Assembly: GCA_016717855.1 (NCBI GenBank)
Contig: JADKEV010000072.1
Location: 13,921-77,920 of the forward strand
Length of the DNA: 64,000 bases
Direction of reading: 5' to 3'
Source: Betaproteobacteria bacterium
Lineage (GTDB): Bacteria > Pseudomonadota > Gammaproteobacteria > Burkholderiales > Casimicrobiaceae
Shown: positions 29,693 through 39,821 of the stretch, piece after piece
How the letters are laid out: every line of letters starts with the position of its first letter
How positions within the stretch are numbered: position 1 is the stretch's first letter
Made by a program: the position numbers and the translations under genes
Notes under the pieces: generated by a model
What the model saw: the letters and a program-made list of their open reading frames with translations, nothing else
What the model was told of the DNA's origin: nothing
Databases searched by the model: none

Positions 29693-30547
29693 CTACCGCC
29701 CGCCGTTCCTGCGCGTGATAACGGTGACCTGCTGCCGTCCGGCGCCGTCGACCAGCAGCTGCAGTTCGCTGCCGACCAGCCGGCCCAGCGCGCCCAGGCG
29801 GCAGCGGCCCGTGTCGTGCTGCGCGAAGCATAACTGGACGCGCGTGCCATCGACCCGGCCAGAGGCGGCCGGGTAGGTCTGCCCCCGGTACAGGACCTCG
29901 CCTTCCAGCATCTGGTAGCGCTGGCGCAGGTTCAGCCGCAGCCGCTTGCCCGAAGCCCAGCCCCCTTCGACCACTGCCGGAATCTTCCACAGCAACAGCG
30001 TGCTTTTCTTGTCCAGCCCGAGCTTCTTGTCCGGAACGTCGAGGACGACTTTGGCATCCGGCTGCCAGTCACCCATGTCCCAATCGTGCGAGACGATCCG
30101 CGTGCCCGGCCGCAGCTTGAGTAATTCCGGGCGCAGCTTGAGGTTCACGTCCGGCAGCAGGTACATGGTGATCACGCTTGCCGGCGCGAGATCGGTGGCG
30201 AACAGGTCTTGCTCGACAAAGCGCGCGCGGTCGGCCACGCCGGCCTTGCGCGCATTCTCGTTGCTCAACTTGACCAGCGCGGGATCGATTTCCACGCCCA
30301 TCCCGCGCGCGCCGGACTTCAGCGCCGCCGTGATCACGATCCGCCCGTCGCCGGATCCCAGGTCGAGCACGAAGTCGCGCGCGGTCACGCCGGCCAGCGC
30401 GAGCATCGCGTCGACCACATGGTCGGGCGTCGTCACGAACGGGACGTCGAGATCCGGCAGCGCCTGCGCCGCGGCGGGTGGAACTGCCGCGGCCGCGGCC
30501 GCGCACAACAGGAGCGGCGCCAACCGCATACTTGAACATCCCAGCAT
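29693..30547 (-). CDS. Class I SAM-dependent methyltransferase with an apparent signal peptide
   Basis: The protein has 284 residues; ATG 30547 has GAGGAG seven bases upstream. The N-terminus (MRLAPLLLCAAAAAAVPPAAAQA) looks like a Sec signal peptide. The methyltransferase fold follows: TPDHVVDAMLALAG, motif I VLDLGSGDGRIVITAA, the acidic VEIDP at the end of strand 2, FVEQDLF, and VITMYLLPDVNLKLRPELLKL. About 90 C-terminal residues (from VVEGGWASGKRLRLNLRQ) form an extra beta-rich domain with two Cys. An exported enzyme needing cytoplasmic SAM is puzzling; the hydrophobic N-terminus may instead be an anchor. The substrate is unknown. Confidence 0.78.
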   Translation of the reverse strand: MLGCSSMRLAPLLLCAAAAAAVPPAAAQALPDLDVPFVTTPDHVVDAMLALAGVTARDFVLDLGSGDGRIVITAALKSGARGMGVEIDPALVKLSNENARKAGVADRARFVEQDLFATDLAPASVITMYLLPDVNLKLRPELLKLRPGTRIVSHDWDMGDWQPDAKVVLDVPDKKLGLDKKSTLLLWKIPAVVEGGWASGKRLRLNLRQRYQMLEGEVLYRGQTYPAASGRVDGTRVQLCFAQHDTGRCRLGALGRLVGSELQLLVDGAGRQQVTVITRRNGGR

Positions 30548-30660
30548 TCCTCTGCTCCTCAATTCAATTGGGGACCCAGTCCTCAGACCGACCGTAGGAA
30601 CCTGGCTTGTACCGGTCTCCTGCGCTGGCTGCCGGACCGGGAAACCGTGGTCCCAGGTTT

Positions 30661-31899
30661 CTATTCGTTGTTGATGGCAATGATCCGGCGCGCCGCGAGA
30701 TCGGCGATCCTGTCCGCATCGTAGCCCAGGCGCCCGGCCAGCACGCTGGCCGTGTGCTGGCCGAGCAGCGGGGGCGCGCTGCGGTACTCCATCGGCGTCT
30801 CCGAAAACTTGATCGGATTGCGCACCTGCGGGACGGTCCCGGACAACGGGTGCGGCAGGTCGATGCGCAGTTGCCGATGGACGACCTGGGGATCGGCGAA
30901 GACCTGGTCGAGGGTGTTGATCGGCCCGCACGGCACCTGCGCCGCATCGCACGCGACGGTCCACTCGCGTGTGGTCCGGCCCTTGATCAGCTCGGTGACA
31001 ATAGGCACGAGGATGTCGCGGTTGCGCACGCGGTCGGAGTTCTTCATGAAGCGCGGATCCTGCGCGAGTTCCGGCCGGCCTGCGATCTGGCAGAACTTCT
31101 CGAACTGCCCGTCGTTGCCGACCGCAAGGATCACGTGGCCATCGGCGGACGGAAACGCCTGGTAGGGCACGATGTTGGCGTGCGCGTTACCCATGCGTCC
31201 CGGCACCTTGCCCGAGATCAGGTAGTTCATGTTCAGGTTGGCAATAGTCGCGACTTGCGTGTCGAGCAGCGCCATGTCGATGTGCTGCCCTGCGCCGGTG
31301 CGGTCGCGGTGCATCAGCGCCGCCTGGATCCCGACGGTCGAATACAGCCCCGTCATGATGTCGGCGACCGCGACGCCGACCTTCTGCGGTCCGCCACCGG
31401 GCAGGTCGTCGCGCTCGCCGGTGATGCTCATCAGCCCGCCCATGCCCTGGATCATGAAGTCGTAGCCAGCGCTGTTTGCGTACGGGCCGTCCTGGCCGAA
31501 GCCGGTGACCGAGCAATAGACGATGCCGGGATTGACCTGCCGGACGGACGCGTAGTCGAGGCCGTACTTTTTCAGGCCGCCCACCTTGTAGTTCTCGATC
31601 ATGACGTCGGCCCCGACGACGAGCTCCAGCAGGATTGCCTGCCCTTCGGGCTGCGTGAAATCGAGCGCCAGCGATTGCTTGTTGCGGTTGACGCCCAGGT
31701 AGTAGGCCGCTTCACCCGTCTCGTTGCCGGCGCTGTCCTTCAGGAACGGCGGGCCCCAGGCCCGCGTATCGTCCCCGCGCAGCGGATGTTCGATCTTGAT
31801 CACCGTGGCGCCGAGGTCGGCCAGCAGTTGGCTGCACCACGGCCCGGCGAGTATCCGCGACAGGTCGAGCACGGTGACATGCGAAAGCGGGAGGGTCAT
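30661..31899 (-). CDS. CaiB/BaiF-family (class III) CoA-transferase
   Basis: The protein has 412 residues. The start MTLPLSHVTVLDLSRILAGPWCSQLLADLGA is canonical, with the CoA-contact KIEHPLRGDDTR and NRNKQSLALDF. The catalytic Asp is in IDMALLDTQVA near residue 200, and the FGQDGPYANSAGYDFMIQGMGG segment is typical of formyl-CoA/oxalate and succinyl-CoA-dependent relatives. It moves CoA between carboxylic acids by a ternary-complex mechanism. No partner enoyl-CoA or dehydrogenase gene lies next to it, so the substrate cannot be named. It follows pntB on the same strand after 95 bases containing a strong hairpin. Confidence 0.9.
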   Translation of the reverse strand: MTLPLSHVTVLDLSRILAGPWCSQLLADLGATVIKIEHPLRGDDTRAWGPPFLKDSAGNETGEAAYYLGVNRNKQSLALDFTQPEGQAILLELVVGADVMIENYKVGGLKKYGLDYASVRQVNPGIVYCSVTGFGQDGPYANSAGYDFMIQGMGGLMSITGERDDLPGGGPQKVGVAVADIMTGLYSTVGIQAALMHRDRTGAGQHIDMALLDTQVATIANLNMNYLISGKVPGRMGNAHANIVPYQAFPSADGHVILAVGNDGQFEKFCQIAGRPELAQDPRFMKNSDRVRNRDILVPIVTELIKGRTTREWTVACDAAQVPCGPINTLDQVFADPQVVHRQLRIDLPHPLSGTVPQVRNPIKFSETPMEYRSAPPLLGQHTASVLAGRLGYDADRIADLAARRIIAINNE

Positions 31900-31961
31900 G
31901 GGCGAATTCCGGCATGGACTCGCCGCATTGTAAACAGTTTGGGTACCCGGCCTTCACGCTT

Positions 31962-31989
31962 CACCTCTCCCCGCGTGCGGGGAGAGGTG
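31962..31989. repeat. Perfect 11-base-stem hairpin (CACCTCTCCCC / GGGGAGAGGTG)
   Basis: The inverted repeat has a six-base loop and lies five bases after the pntB stop. It is related to the element at 19923. It may stabilise or end the pntAB transcript, but there is no U-tract, so intrinsic termination is not supported. Confidence 0.6.
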
Positions 31990-31994
31990 ACTGG

Positions 31995-33413
31995 TTATGC
32001 CTTGAGCGCGGCCAGCACTTCGTCCAGCATCTTCTTGGCATCGCCGAACAGCATGCGATTGTTTTCCTTGTAGAAGAGCGGATTGTCGACCCCGGCGTAG
32101 CCGGAGGCCATGCTGCGCTTCATCACGATCGAGGTCTTGCCCTTCCAGACTTCGAGCACCGGCATGCCGGCGATCGGGCTGTTGGGATCGTCCTGCGCGC
32201 TGGGGTTCACGATGTCATTGGCGCCGATGATCATCGAGACGTCTGTCTCCGGGAAATCCTCGTTTATCTCGTCCATTTCCAGCACGATGTCGTAGGGCAC
32301 CTTCGCCTCGGCCAGCAGCACGTTCATGTGGCCGGGCATGCGCCCCGCGACCGGGTGGATCCCGAAGCGCACGGTCTTGCCCTGCTCGCGCAGGAACTTG
32401 GTGATTTCGTACACCGTGTGCTGCGCCTGCGCGACCGCCATGCCGTAACCCGGGACGATGATCACGCTCCTGGCTTCCTTGAGCAGTTCCGCGGTCTCGG
32501 TGGCGCTCACCGGGACAACCTCGCCGGCCGGTTGCGCGTCACCGCCGGCCACCGGCGCGGTGCCGCCGCCGCTGCCGAAGCCGCCGGCGATCACGCTGAT
32601 GAAATGGCGGTTCATCGCCTGGCACATGATGTAGGAAAGGATCGCGCCGGAGGAGCCGACCAGCGCGCCGGTCACGATCAGCAGGTCGTTCGACAACATG
32701 AAGCCGGTCGCCGCTGCCGCCCACCCGGAATAGCTGTTCAGCATCGACACCACGACCGGCATGTCCGCGCCGCCGATCGCCATCACCATGTGAATCCCGA
32801 ATAGGAGCGCGATCACGCTCATGATGATCAGCGGCGTCATCCCCTGCTCGATCGACGTCGCGTTCAGGAATTCGCGGCCGTACCAGATCACGACCAGCAG
32901 GCCGACCAGGTTCAGGTAGTGGCGCGCCGGCAGCGCCAGCGGCGCGCCGCTGATCTTGCCCGCCAGCTTGCCGAAGGCGATCACCGAACCGGAGAGCGTC
33001 ACCGCGCCGATCAGGACGCCGATGTAGACCTCCATACTGTGGATGCTGTGCTCGGCCGGACTCAGCCCGGCGGTCGACGTCGGGTCGACGTAGCTCGCGT
33101 AGCCGACCACCATGGCGGCCAGGCCGACCATGCTGTGCATGAACGCGACGAGTTCGGGCATCTGCGTCATCCGCACGGTGCGGGCGAGGTAGATGCCGAC
33201 CGTGCCGCCCGCCAGCAGCGCGACGATGATCCACGCGATGCCGCCGCCGGTCACGCGCGGGCCGAAGATCGTGGCCAGCACGGCGATGGCCATGCCTATC
33301 ATCCCGTAGAGATTGCCGCGGCGCGACGATTCGGGATTGGAGAGACCGCCCAGGCTCAGGATGAAAAGTATGATGGCGGCGATGTAGGAAACGGTTACCA
33401 GGCTTGAGGACAT
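31995..33413 (-). CDS. pntB: Proton-translocating NAD(P) transhydrogenase, beta subunit
   Basis: The protein has 472 residues. About nine membrane helices (residues 1-265) form the proton channel with the alpha-subunit helices. The C-terminal domain III binds NADP(H) through [18 protein letters not shown], followed by [21 protein letters not shown] and [19 protein letters not shown], all diagnostic. The enzyme uses the proton gradient to make NADPH from NADH in the inner membrane. The start lies 13 bases after the pntA stop in a two-gene operon. Confidence 0.95.
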   Translation of the reverse strand: MSSSLVTVSYIAAIILFILSLGGLSNPESSRRGNLYGMIGMAIAVLATIFGPRVTGGGIAWIIVALLAGGTVGIYLARTVRMTQMPELVAFMHSMVGLAAMVVGYASYVDPTSTAGLSPAEHSIHSMEVYIGVLIGAVTLSGSVIAFGKLAGKISGAPLALPARHYLNLVGLLVVIWYGREFLNATSIEQGMTPLIIMSVIALLFGIHMVMAIGGADMPVVVSMLNSYSGWAAAATGFMLSNDLLIVTGALVGSSGAILSYIMCQAMNRHFISVIAGGFGSGGGTAPVAGGDAQPAGEVVPVSATETAELLKEARSVIIVPGYGMAVAQAQHTVYEITKFLREQGKTVRFGIHPVAGRMPGHMNVLLAEAKVPYDIVLEMDEINEDFPETDVSMIIGANDIVNPSAQDDPNSPIAGMPVLEVWKGKTSIVMKRSMASGYAGVDNPLFYKENNRMLFGDAKKMLDEVLAALKA

Positions 33414-33426
33414 GTTCTCGTCTCCC

Positions 33427-35025
33427 TTATTTGCGGAACATTTCCAGCATGCGCTGGGTGACGGCGAAACCGCCGAACATGTTGATGGCGGTCAGGCCGA
33501 TGCCCGCCACCGCGAGCCAGCGTATGATCGCGTCCGGCCGCACGCCCTGCCCTGCCACCGCGGCCACGGGCGGCGCGATCTGCACCAATGCCCCGATGAT
33601 GATGATGCTGCTGATGGCGTTGGTCACGCTCATCAGCGGTGTGTGCAGCGCCGGCGTCACGTTCCAGACCACCATGTAACCGACGAAGCACGCGAGCACG
33701 AACACCGTGAAGTGCCCGAGGAAAGCGGCCGGCGCGTAGGCGCCGACGAACCAGAACACCACGGCCGCAACCGCGAACATGATGGCCAGGGTCCCGGCGG
33801 CCATCGGGGCGCCGCCGCCGTGGCCGTGGCCCTTCTTGGCGGCGGGGGCGACGATTGCCGTCGCGGGCTTGGCGCCGGCGGGCGCCGCGGACAGCTTGGG
33901 CGCTGGCGGCGGCCAGGTCACCGTCCCTTCCTTGACGACGGTCGTGCCGCGGATCACTTCGTCGTCCATGTTCACGTCGATGACGCCGTCCTTGGTCTTG
34001 CACAATTCCTCGGAAAGCCGGAACAGGTTCGTCGCGTACAGCGTGCTTGCCTGCGTGGGCAGGCGGCTCGGCAGATCCGCATAGCCGATGATGGTCACGC
34101 CGTGCTTGACGACGACCTTGCCCGGTTCGGTCAGCTCGCAGTTGCCGCCCTGCTCGGCGGCCATGTCGACGATGATGCTGCCGGGCTTCATCGACTGCAC
34201 CATTTCGGCGGTGATGAGCTTGGGCGCCGGCTTGCCGGGAATCAGCGCCGTCGTGATGATGATGTCGACTTCCTTCGCCTGCTTGGCAAACACTTCGCGC
34301 TGCGCCTTCTGGAAGCCCTCGCTCATCACCTTGGCGTAGCCGCCGACGCCGGTGCCTTCCTCGACGTAGTCGACCGGGACGAAATCACCGCCCAGCGACT
34401 TGATCTGGTCCGCGACCTCGGGCCGCGTGTCGTTGGCGCGCACGATGGCGCCCAGGCCGGAGGCCGCGCCGATCGCGGCCAGGCCCGCCACGCCGGCGCC
34501 GATGATGAACACCTTGGCCGGCGGCACCTTGCCCGCGGCGGTGATCTGGCCGGTGAAGAAGCGGCCGAAGTGATGCGCCGCCTCGATCACGGCGCGGTAG
34601 CCGCCGATGTTGGCCATCGACGAGAGGGCGTCCAGCTTTTGCGCGCGCGAGATCCGCGGCACGCTGTCCATCGCCAGCACGGTCGCCTTGCGGGCCGCGA
34701 GCGACTGGAGCAATTCGGGGTTCTGCGCGGGCCAGATGAAGCTCACCAGCGTGCCGCCTTCGCGCAGCAGGCCGACTTCCGCGGCGGTCGGGCCGCGCAC
34801 CTTGAAGACGATGTCCGATTCCGCCCAGACGCGGGCGGCGCCATCGACGATCGTGGCCCCCGCCGCCCGGTACGCGTCGTCGCTGATGTTCGCGGCATCG
34901 CCGGCGCCGGATTCGACCGAGACCGCGAAGCCCAGCTTGATCAGCTTCTGCACGACTTCGGGAACGGTAGCTACCCGCCGTTCACCTGGAAAGACCTCTT
35001 TTGGCACTCCGATCATCTGCGGCAT
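33427..35025 (-). CDS. pntA: Proton-translocating NAD(P) transhydrogenase, alpha subunit (single-chain form)
   Basis: The protein has 532 residues. Domain I (1-370) binds NAD(H): [20 protein letters not shown] at the start, the Rossmann [18 protein letters not shown] near 178, and the RQD-equivalent region. A Pro/Ala linker with a His-Gly run (KKGHGHGGG, near 410) separates it from four C-terminal membrane helices. Many betaproteobacteria split this subunit into PntAA and PntAB; here it is one chain, like E. coli. An FNR/Anr-like box lies 64 bases upstream (35089-35102), hinting at control by oxygen. Confidence 0.93.
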   Translation of the reverse strand: MPQMIGVPKEVFPGERRVATVPEVVQKLIKLGFAVSVESGAGDAANISDDAYRAAGATIVDGAARVWAESDIVFKVRGPTAAEVGLLREGGTLVSFIWPAQNPELLQSLAARKATVLAMDSVPRISRAQKLDALSSMANIGGYRAVIEAAHHFGRFFTGQITAAGKVPPAKVFIIGAGVAGLAAIGAASGLGAIVRANDTRPEVADQIKSLGGDFVPVDYVEEGTGVGGYAKVMSEGFQKAQREVFAKQAKEVDIIITTALIPGKPAPKLITAEMVQSMKPGSIIVDMAAEQGGNCELTEPGKVVVKHGVTIIGYADLPSRLPTQASTLYATNLFRLSEELCKTKDGVIDVNMDDEVIRGTTVVKEGTVTWPPPAPKLSAAPAGAKPATAIVAPAAKKGHGHGGGAPMAAGTLAIMFAVAAVVFWFVGAYAPAAFLGHFTVFVLACFVGYMVVWNVTPALHTPLMSVTNAISSIIIIGALVQIAPPVAAVAGQGVRPDAIIRWLAVAGIGLTAINMFGGFAVTQRMLEMFRK

Positions 35026-35088
35026 GTTCTTCTACCCCCTGGGTTCGTTTGGCCTGCGCATTTTAGCGTACCTCCCCTGCGGGCCACT

Positions 35089-35102
35089 TTGATCCATCTC
35101 AA
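35089..35102. promoter_or_regulatory. FNR/Anr-like box TTGATCCATCTCAA upstream of pntA
   Basis: It matches TTGAT-N4-ATCAA at nine of ten defined positions and shares the core CCA with the boxes at 244 and 13949. It is centred about 70 bases before the pntA start on the minus strand, a fitting place for an activator or repressor site. Confidence 0.5.
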
Positions 35103-35209
35103 TGTGGACGGTCGGAATGGCGCCGCGCCGCCGCAGTCACAGGACGTGTCAAGTACGCGCCGGACACGGCGCTGTTACTGCAGGAATGGCCGTCGGGAAA
35201 CCCCGCGGA

Positions 35210-35785
35210 CTACAGGTCGAGCAGGCTTTGCGCGACCGGGGAGAACGTCCGGCGGTGGATCGCGCAGGGACCGTGCAGGCGCAGCGCCAGCAGGTGCTGC
35301 GGCGTCCCGTAGCCCTTGTGCCGGGCGAAGCCATACTCGGGGTACGCGGCATCGAGCATCTCCAGTTCGGCGTCGCGCGCGGTCTTGGCCAGGATCGAGG
35401 CGGCGGAAATCGCCGGATGCAGCCGGTCGCCGCCGACGATGGTGCGGCAGGCAATCGGCAGCGGCGGCGCCTGATTGCCGTCAATCACGGCTGCGTCGGG
35501 CTGCGGGGCCAGCGCGGCGATGGCGCGGCGCATGGCCAGCAGCGACGCCTGCAGGATGTTCAGCGCGTCGATCTCCGCGACCGAGGCCGCGGCGACGGAC
35601 CAGCCCAACGCGCGGTCGCGGATGGCGATGGCCAGCGCCGCGCGCCGGCGCGCAGAGAGCAGCTTGGAATCGGCCAGGCCAGCGATCGGCCGGCACGGGT
35701 CCAGTATGACCGCGGCGGCATAGACCGGCCCGGCAAGCGGACCCCTGCCCGCTTCGTCGACGCCGCAGATGAGCCGCCCCATCAT
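35210..35785 (-). CDS. rnhB: Ribonuclease HII
   Basis: The protein has 191 residues. Catalytic acidic residues are visible: Asp-Glu in [14 protein letters not shown], the Asp in AAVIDGNQ, and the Asp in [26 protein letters not shown] near the C-terminus is also conserved. It removes ribonucleotides and RNA primers from DNA in the cytoplasm. It is the last gene of the long lipid A and outer-membrane biogenesis operon, ten bases after lpxB, as in many proteobacteria. Confidence 0.95.
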   Translation of the reverse strand: MMGRLICGVDEAGRGPLAGPVYAAAVILDPCRPIAGLADSKLLSARRRAALAIAIRDRALGWSVAAASVAEIDALNILQASLLAMRRAIAALAPQPDAAVIDGNQAPPLPIACRTIVGGDRLHPAISAASILAKTARDAELEMLDAAYPEYGFARHKGYGTPQHLLALRLHGPCAIHRRTFSPVAQSLLDL

Positions 35786-35795
35786 CCTGCGCCGG

Positions 35796-36944
35796 TCAGG
35801 TCTGTCCGGCCGCGCCGAGCGCCGCCAGCACGACGGCGGCGGCCCGCTCGGCGGAGCCCTGGCGCAAGGCGTGGTGCAGCCGCGAGAACAACTCCGCGAG
35901 TTCGTCGCGCACTAGCGTGTCGGCGTACAGGTTGAGCAACGCCTGCGCCAGGTTGTCGACGTTCGCGTCTTCCTGCAGGAACTCGGGCACGATGAACTGG
36001 CCGGCCAGCACGTTGGGCAGCCCTACCCAGGGCACGCGCAGGCGGCGGCGCACCCAGCGGGCGGTCAGGCCGCCGACCCGGTACGCGATCACGTGCGGGC
36101 AGCGATACAGGGCCGCCTCGAGCGTCGCCGTTCCCGACGCGACCAGCGCGACGTCGGCGGTCGTGAACGCATCGTCGGCGTGCCCGTACAGCAGAGTCAG
36201 CGGCAGCTTCTCCGCGCCCACACGGTACAGCGCGTTCTCGAATTGCATCCGTGTTTCGCGGTTGACCAGCGGCACCAGGAAATGCGCGTCGGGATGCGCC
36301 GCATGGAACTTGCGGGCCACGCCGATGAACAGATCGGCGTGCATCTCCAGTTCGCTCGTGCGGCTGCCCGGCAACAGCGCGACGACGGGCTGCTCGCGCG
36401 CGAACTGCCGCTGCGCCCGCCGCGCGGCGCGCTGCGACAGCAGCGGCGCGGCGTCGGCCAGCGGATGGCCCACGTAGGTCGCCGCGACGCCGGCCTTCGC
36501 GTAGAGCGCGGGCTCGAACGGAAACAGCGCCAGCACATGATCCGCGGCGGCGCCCATGGTCTTGATGCGCTCCTCGCGCCAGGCCCACACCGATGGGCTC
36601 ACGTAGTGAATCGTGCGCAGGCCCCGGCGCTTGAGCTTCTTCTCCAGCCCGAGATTGAAGTCCGGCGCGTCGATGCCGATGAACAGCGCCGGGCGGTCGG
36701 CGGCGAAGCGGCGCGCCAGTTGACTGCGCAGGCGGAACAGGCGCGGCAGGTGGCGCAGCACCTCGGTCAGGCCGCGCACCGCAAGCGCCGACGACGCCTC
36801 GAGGATGTCGCAGCCGGCCGCCTGCATCTTCGGCCCGCCCACGCCATAGAATTCGAGATCGGAACGGCGCGCGCGCACCGCGCGTATGAGCTCGGCTCCC
36901 AGCAGGTCGCCCGAGGCCTCGCCCGCGACGATGGCAATGCGCAT
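35796..36944 (-). CDS. lpxB: Lipid-A-disaccharide synthase
   Basis: The protein has 382 residues, the usual length. The N-terminus [20 protein letters not shown] is diagnostic, followed by [34 protein letters not shown] and [15 protein letters not shown]. The UDP-sugar site is in [16 protein letters not shown], and the C-terminal [19 protein letters not shown] follows. It condenses UDP-2,3-diacylglucosamine with lipid X in the cytoplasm to form the lipid A disaccharide. It follows lpxA closely (nine bases) and precedes rnhB. Confidence 0.96.
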   Translation of the reverse strand: MRIAIVAGEASGDLLGAELIRAVRARRSDLEFYGVGGPKMQAAGCDILEASSALAVRGLTEVLRHLPRLFRLRSQLARRFAADRPALFIGIDAPDFNLGLEKKLKRRGLRTIHYVSPSVWAWREERIKTMGAAADHVLALFPFEPALYAKAGVAATYVGHPLADAAPLLSQRAARRAQRQFAREQPVVALLPGSRTSELEMHADLFIGVARKFHAAHPDAHFLVPLVNRETRMQFENALYRVGAEKLPLTLLYGHADDAFTTADVALVASGTATLEAALYRCPHVIAYRVGGLTARWVRRRLRVPWVGLPNVLAGQFIVPEFLQEDANVDNLAQALLNLYADTLVRDELAELFSRLHHALRQGSAERAAAVVLAALGAAGQT

Positions 36945-36953
36945 CCGCGGGCC

Positions 36954-37730
36954 CTACCTGATGATGCCGCGGCCGGGAGCCGCAAGAAACTCCACCAGGG
37001 GGAGCAACTCGATCTGCGCCGCGGCCTCCGCGGCGAGCTGCGCCTTCGCTTCCTCGAGCAGCAGGCCGGACTTGTAGAGCGTCTTGTAGGCGCGGCGGAT
37101 CGCGGCGATCGCTTCGGCAGTGAATCCGCGCCGCTTCAGCCCCTCGCTGTTCACGCCGTGGGGTGACGCCGAATTGCCGTTGGCCATCACGTAGGGCGGC
37201 ACGTCCTGCAGCACGATCGAGCCGCCGCCCAGCATGCAATGCGCGCCGATGCGGCAATGCTGGTGGACCGCGGTGAAGCCGCCCAGTATCGTGAAGTCGC
37301 CGACCCGCACATGGCCCGCCAGCGTCACGCCGTTGGCCAGCACCGTGTCGTCGCCGACCACGCAATCGTGCGCGACATGCACGTACGCCATGATCCAGTT
37401 GCGATCGCCGATCCGGGTCACGCCCTGGTCCTGCACCGTCCCGGTGTTGAGGGTGCAGAATTCGCGGATCGTGTTGCCGTCGCCGATCACCAGCTCGGTG
37501 GGCTCGCCCGCGTACTTCTTGTCCTGCGGCGCGTCGCCGATGGAATTGAACTGGAAGATCCGGTTGCCGGCGCCGATCCGCGTGCGGCCGCGAATCACGA
37601 CATGCTCGGCGATCGTCGTGCCCGCGCCGATCGCCACGTTGGCGCCGATGGTCGACCAGGCGCCCACACGCACGCCGTCAGCCAGCGCGGCGCCCGCTTC
37701 GACGATGGCGGTCGGATGGATGTCCGGCAC
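36954..37730 (-). CDS. lpxA: UDP-N-acetylglucosamine O-acyltransferase
   Basis: The protein has 258 residues, starting at GTG 37730 ([13 protein letters not shown]) two bases after the fabZ stop. Left-handed beta-helix hexapeptide repeats run through residues 1-190. The catalytic His is in AYVHVAHDC, near residue 122, and the C-terminal helical part includes [25 protein letters not shown]. It adds the first 3-hydroxyacyl chain from ACP to UDP-GlcNAc, the opening step of lipid A synthesis. No ATG fits the family N-terminus, which supports the GTG start. Confidence 0.95.
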   Translation of the reverse strand: MPDIHPTAIVEAGAALADGVRVGAWSTIGANVAIGAGTTIAEHVVIRGRTRIGAGNRIFQFNSIGDAPQDKKYAGEPTELVIGDGNTIREFCTLNTGTVQDQGVTRIGDRNWIMAYVHVAHDCVVGDDTVLANGVTLAGHVRVGDFTILGGFTAVHQHCRIGAHCMLGGGSIVLQDVPPYVMANGNSASPHGVNSEGLKRRGFTAEAIAAIRRAYKTLYKSGLLLEEAKAQLAAEAAAQIELLPLVEFLAAPGRGIIR

Positions 37731-37732
37731 GA

Positions 37733-38209
37733 TCAGGTCTTGAGCACCGCGAGGATCTCGCCCTCGGCCGCCAGTTTTCCGTCGACGGTCGCGCGGCACT
37801 TGAACTTGCCCACGCCGCGGACGATTTTCAGGATTTCCGCCTCGAGCTGGAGCTGGTCGCCCGGCTGCACCGGCCGCTTGAAGCGCGCGTGATCGATGCC
37901 GGCGAAGTAGAAGATCGAGCCGCGGACCAGATTGAATTCCGGCGTCTTGAACGAGAGTATGCCCGCGGCCTGCGCCATCGCCTCGATGATCAGCACGCCC
38001 GGCATCACCGGGCGGCCGGGGAAGTGCCCGGCGAAGAACGGCTCGTTGATGGTGACGTTCTTGAGCGCCACGATATCCTTGCCGGGATTGAGCACGAGCA
38101 CGCGGTCCACCAGCAGGAACGGAAAGCGATGCGGCAGTAACTCGAGTATTTCCTGTATGTCGATCAAGCTGCCCCCGGTCGTAGCATTGCGAGCGACTGT
38201 CGCGCTCAT
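37733..38209 (-). CDS. fabZ: 3-hydroxyacyl-ACP dehydratase
   Basis: The protein has 158 residues. The hot-dog domain begins [21 protein letters not shown] and carries the catalytic His in [15 protein letters not shown] and the Glu in [11 protein letters not shown]. The start ATG overlaps the lpxD stop (ATGA), giving about a dozen extra N-terminal residues ([13 protein letters not shown]) compared with shorter relatives. It dehydrates 3-hydroxyacyl-ACP in fatty-acid elongation and competes with LpxA and LpxD for the same substrate, hence its place between them. Confidence 0.95.
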   Translation of the reverse strand: MSATVARNATTGGSLIDIQEILELLPHRFPFLLVDRVLVLNPGKDIVALKNVTINEPFFAGHFPGRPVMPGVLIIEAMAQAAGILSFKTPEFNLVRGSIFYFAGIDHARFKRPVQPGDQLQLEAEILKIVRGVGKFKCRATVDGKLAAEGEILAVLKT

Positions 38210-39282
38210 TGATCACCGTCCGCGCCGCCGTTGCCTTCAGGCGCCAGCGCCCGCAGCGTCTTCTCCGCGGCCGCGACGCGCGCCGCCAGCTCGTCCAGCC
38301 GGCGCACGCGCACGGCGGTGCGCCGCCAGTGGTCCATGGTGTCGAGCGGATAGACTCCCGCGTAGACGCCAGGCTCGGGCAGCGACTTCGCCACCACGGT
38401 GCCGCCGGCGATCGTCACCCCGTCGCCGATCTCGATGTGCCCGCTGATCATCGCCGCGCCGCCGATCTTGCAGTTCCTGCCTATGCGCACGCTGCCAGCG
38501 ATGCCGACGCAGCCGGCGATCGCGGTGCGCGCGCCGATGCGCACGTTATGCCCGATCTGGATCTGGTTGTCGAGCTTGGCGTCATCCTCGATCACGGTGT
38601 CGTCGAGCGCGCCGCGGTCTATCGTGGTGTTGGCGCCGATGTCGACCCGGTCGCCGACGACCACCCGGCCGATCTGCGGGATCTTGAGCCAGCCGCTGCC
38701 GGTCTCCGCCATGCCGAAGCCGTCGGCGCCGAGCACCGCGCCCGCGTGAATCACGCAGTCGGCGCCCACGACCGTGTCCGGATAGAGGACGGCGTTGGGA
38801 TGGATCACCGTGCGCGGGCCTACGGCGCTGCGGGCGCCGATGGCGACGCCCGGATGGATCACGCACCCGTCGCCGACACGCGCGCCGGCGCCGATCACCA
38901 CGCGGGCAGCGACCGACGCGCTGGCCGCGACGGCGGCCGTCGCATCGATGCGGGCGTCGGGCGCCGCGCCGGGCGGCGGGGTCGCCGCCGGATTGAGCAG
39001 CAGCGCGATCCGCGCGTACGCCACGTACGGCTCTTCGGTGACCAGCCGCGGCGCCGCGGTCAGCGCCGCGTGCTCAGACGCCACGACGACCGCGGCCGCC
39101 CGCGAGAGCTCGAGCTGCTTCCTGTACCTGGGATTGGCAAGGAAGGCGATTTCTCCCTCACCGGCGCACTCCAAGGTGTTGACCTGCCGGATCATGGTGG
39201 CGCCGTCACCTTCGACCCGGCCACCGCAGGCCTGCGCGATCTCGTCGAGTGTGAACGGACCCGCGGTCGGGGCGGCAGGCAT
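38206..39282 (-). CDS. lpxD: UDP-3-O-(3-hydroxyacyl)glucosamine N-acyltransferase
   Basis: The protein has 358 residues. The N-terminal uridine-binding domain ([18 protein letters not shown], then NPRYRKQL) is followed by a long hexapeptide beta-helix (about 100-310). It contains [21 protein letters not shown] and the catalytic His in [11 protein letters not shown]. The C-terminal helix (about 325-358) is coiled-coil-like. It adds the second 3-hydroxyacyl chain in lipid A synthesis. It is coupled to fabZ by overlap and lies 18 bases after the OmpH/Skp gene. Confidence 0.95.
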   Translation of the reverse strand: MPAAPTAGPFTLDEIAQACGGRVEGDGATMIRQVNTLECAGEGEIAFLANPRYRKQLELSRAAAVVVASEHAALTAAPRLVTEEPYVAYARIALLLNPAATPPPGAAPDARIDATAAVAASASVAARVVIGAGARVGDGCVIHPGVAIGARSAVGPRTVIHPNAVLYPDTVVGADCVIHAGAVLGADGFGMAETGSGWLKIPQIGRVVVGDRVDIGANTTIDRGALDDTVIEDDAKLDNQIQIGHNVRIGARTAIAGCVGIAGSVRIGRNCKIGGAAMISGHIEIGDGVTIAGGTVVAKSLPEPGVYAGVYPLDTMDHWRRTAVRVRRLDELAARVAAAEKTLRALAPEGNGGADGDQ

Positions 39283-39300
39283 GGGAACCGGCGCGGCGCG

Positions 39301-39810
39301 CTATTTGTCGGCGAGCAGCTTGATGACGCGATCCGTGATGTCGATCCGCGGGCTGGCCCACACCACGGGCTCCTGCAGGATCAGGTCGAACTTCTCGACG
39401 TCGGCGATCTGCTTGATGATCTTGTCGGCGCGTTCCTGCAGGCTCGCCAGTTCCTCGTTCCTGCGAATGTTGACGTCGTCGCGGAACGAGCGTTCGCTGC
39501 GCTGGAAGTCGCGGCTCAGGTTCGAGAGCTCGCGCACCTTGTTGTTGCGCTCCGCCTCGGCCATCGTCGCCGCGTCGCGGTCCAGGATCGCCTGCAGGTC
39601 GCGAATCTGCCGGTCCATCTTCTTGAGATCGGCTTCGCGCTTTTCGAACTCCCGCTCCAGCTTTTTCTGCGCGCGCACCGCCGGCGCGGATTCGCGGAGC
39701 ACGCGCTCCGTGCTCACGAACCCGATCTTGAGATCCACCGCCGCGGCACTGGTGCACGCGATCACGCCGAGAACCAGCGCGGCAACTGCTTTCAAAAACG
39801 CATTCAACAT
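39301..39810 (-). CDS. skp: Periplasmic chaperone OmpH/Skp
   Basis: The protein has 169 residues. A signal peptide (LKAVAALVLGVIACTSAAA) precedes LKIGFVSTERVLRESAPAVRAQ, the conserved start of Skp. Residues 45-130 are highly charged coiled-coil (KLEREFEKREADLKKMDRQI onwards), which form the tentacles of the trimer. It carries unfolded outer-membrane proteins from Sec to the BAM complex, matching its place directly after bamA (11 bases). Confidence 0.93.
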   Translation of the reverse strand: MLNAFLKAVAALVLGVIACTSAAAVDLKIGFVSTERVLRESAPAVRAQKKLEREFEKREADLKKMDRQIRDLQAILDRDAATMAEAERNNKVRELSNLSRDFQRSERSFRDDVNIRRNEELASLQERADKIIKQIADVEKFDLILQEPVVWASPRIDITDRVIKLLADK

Positions 39811-39821
39811 GATCTTCCTGC

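Noticed and set aside
31962..31989. Rho-independent terminator of pntAB
   Set aside because: The stem is strong but no U-run follows on either strand, and a related hairpin occurs at 19923 in another setting. It was kept only as a repeat.
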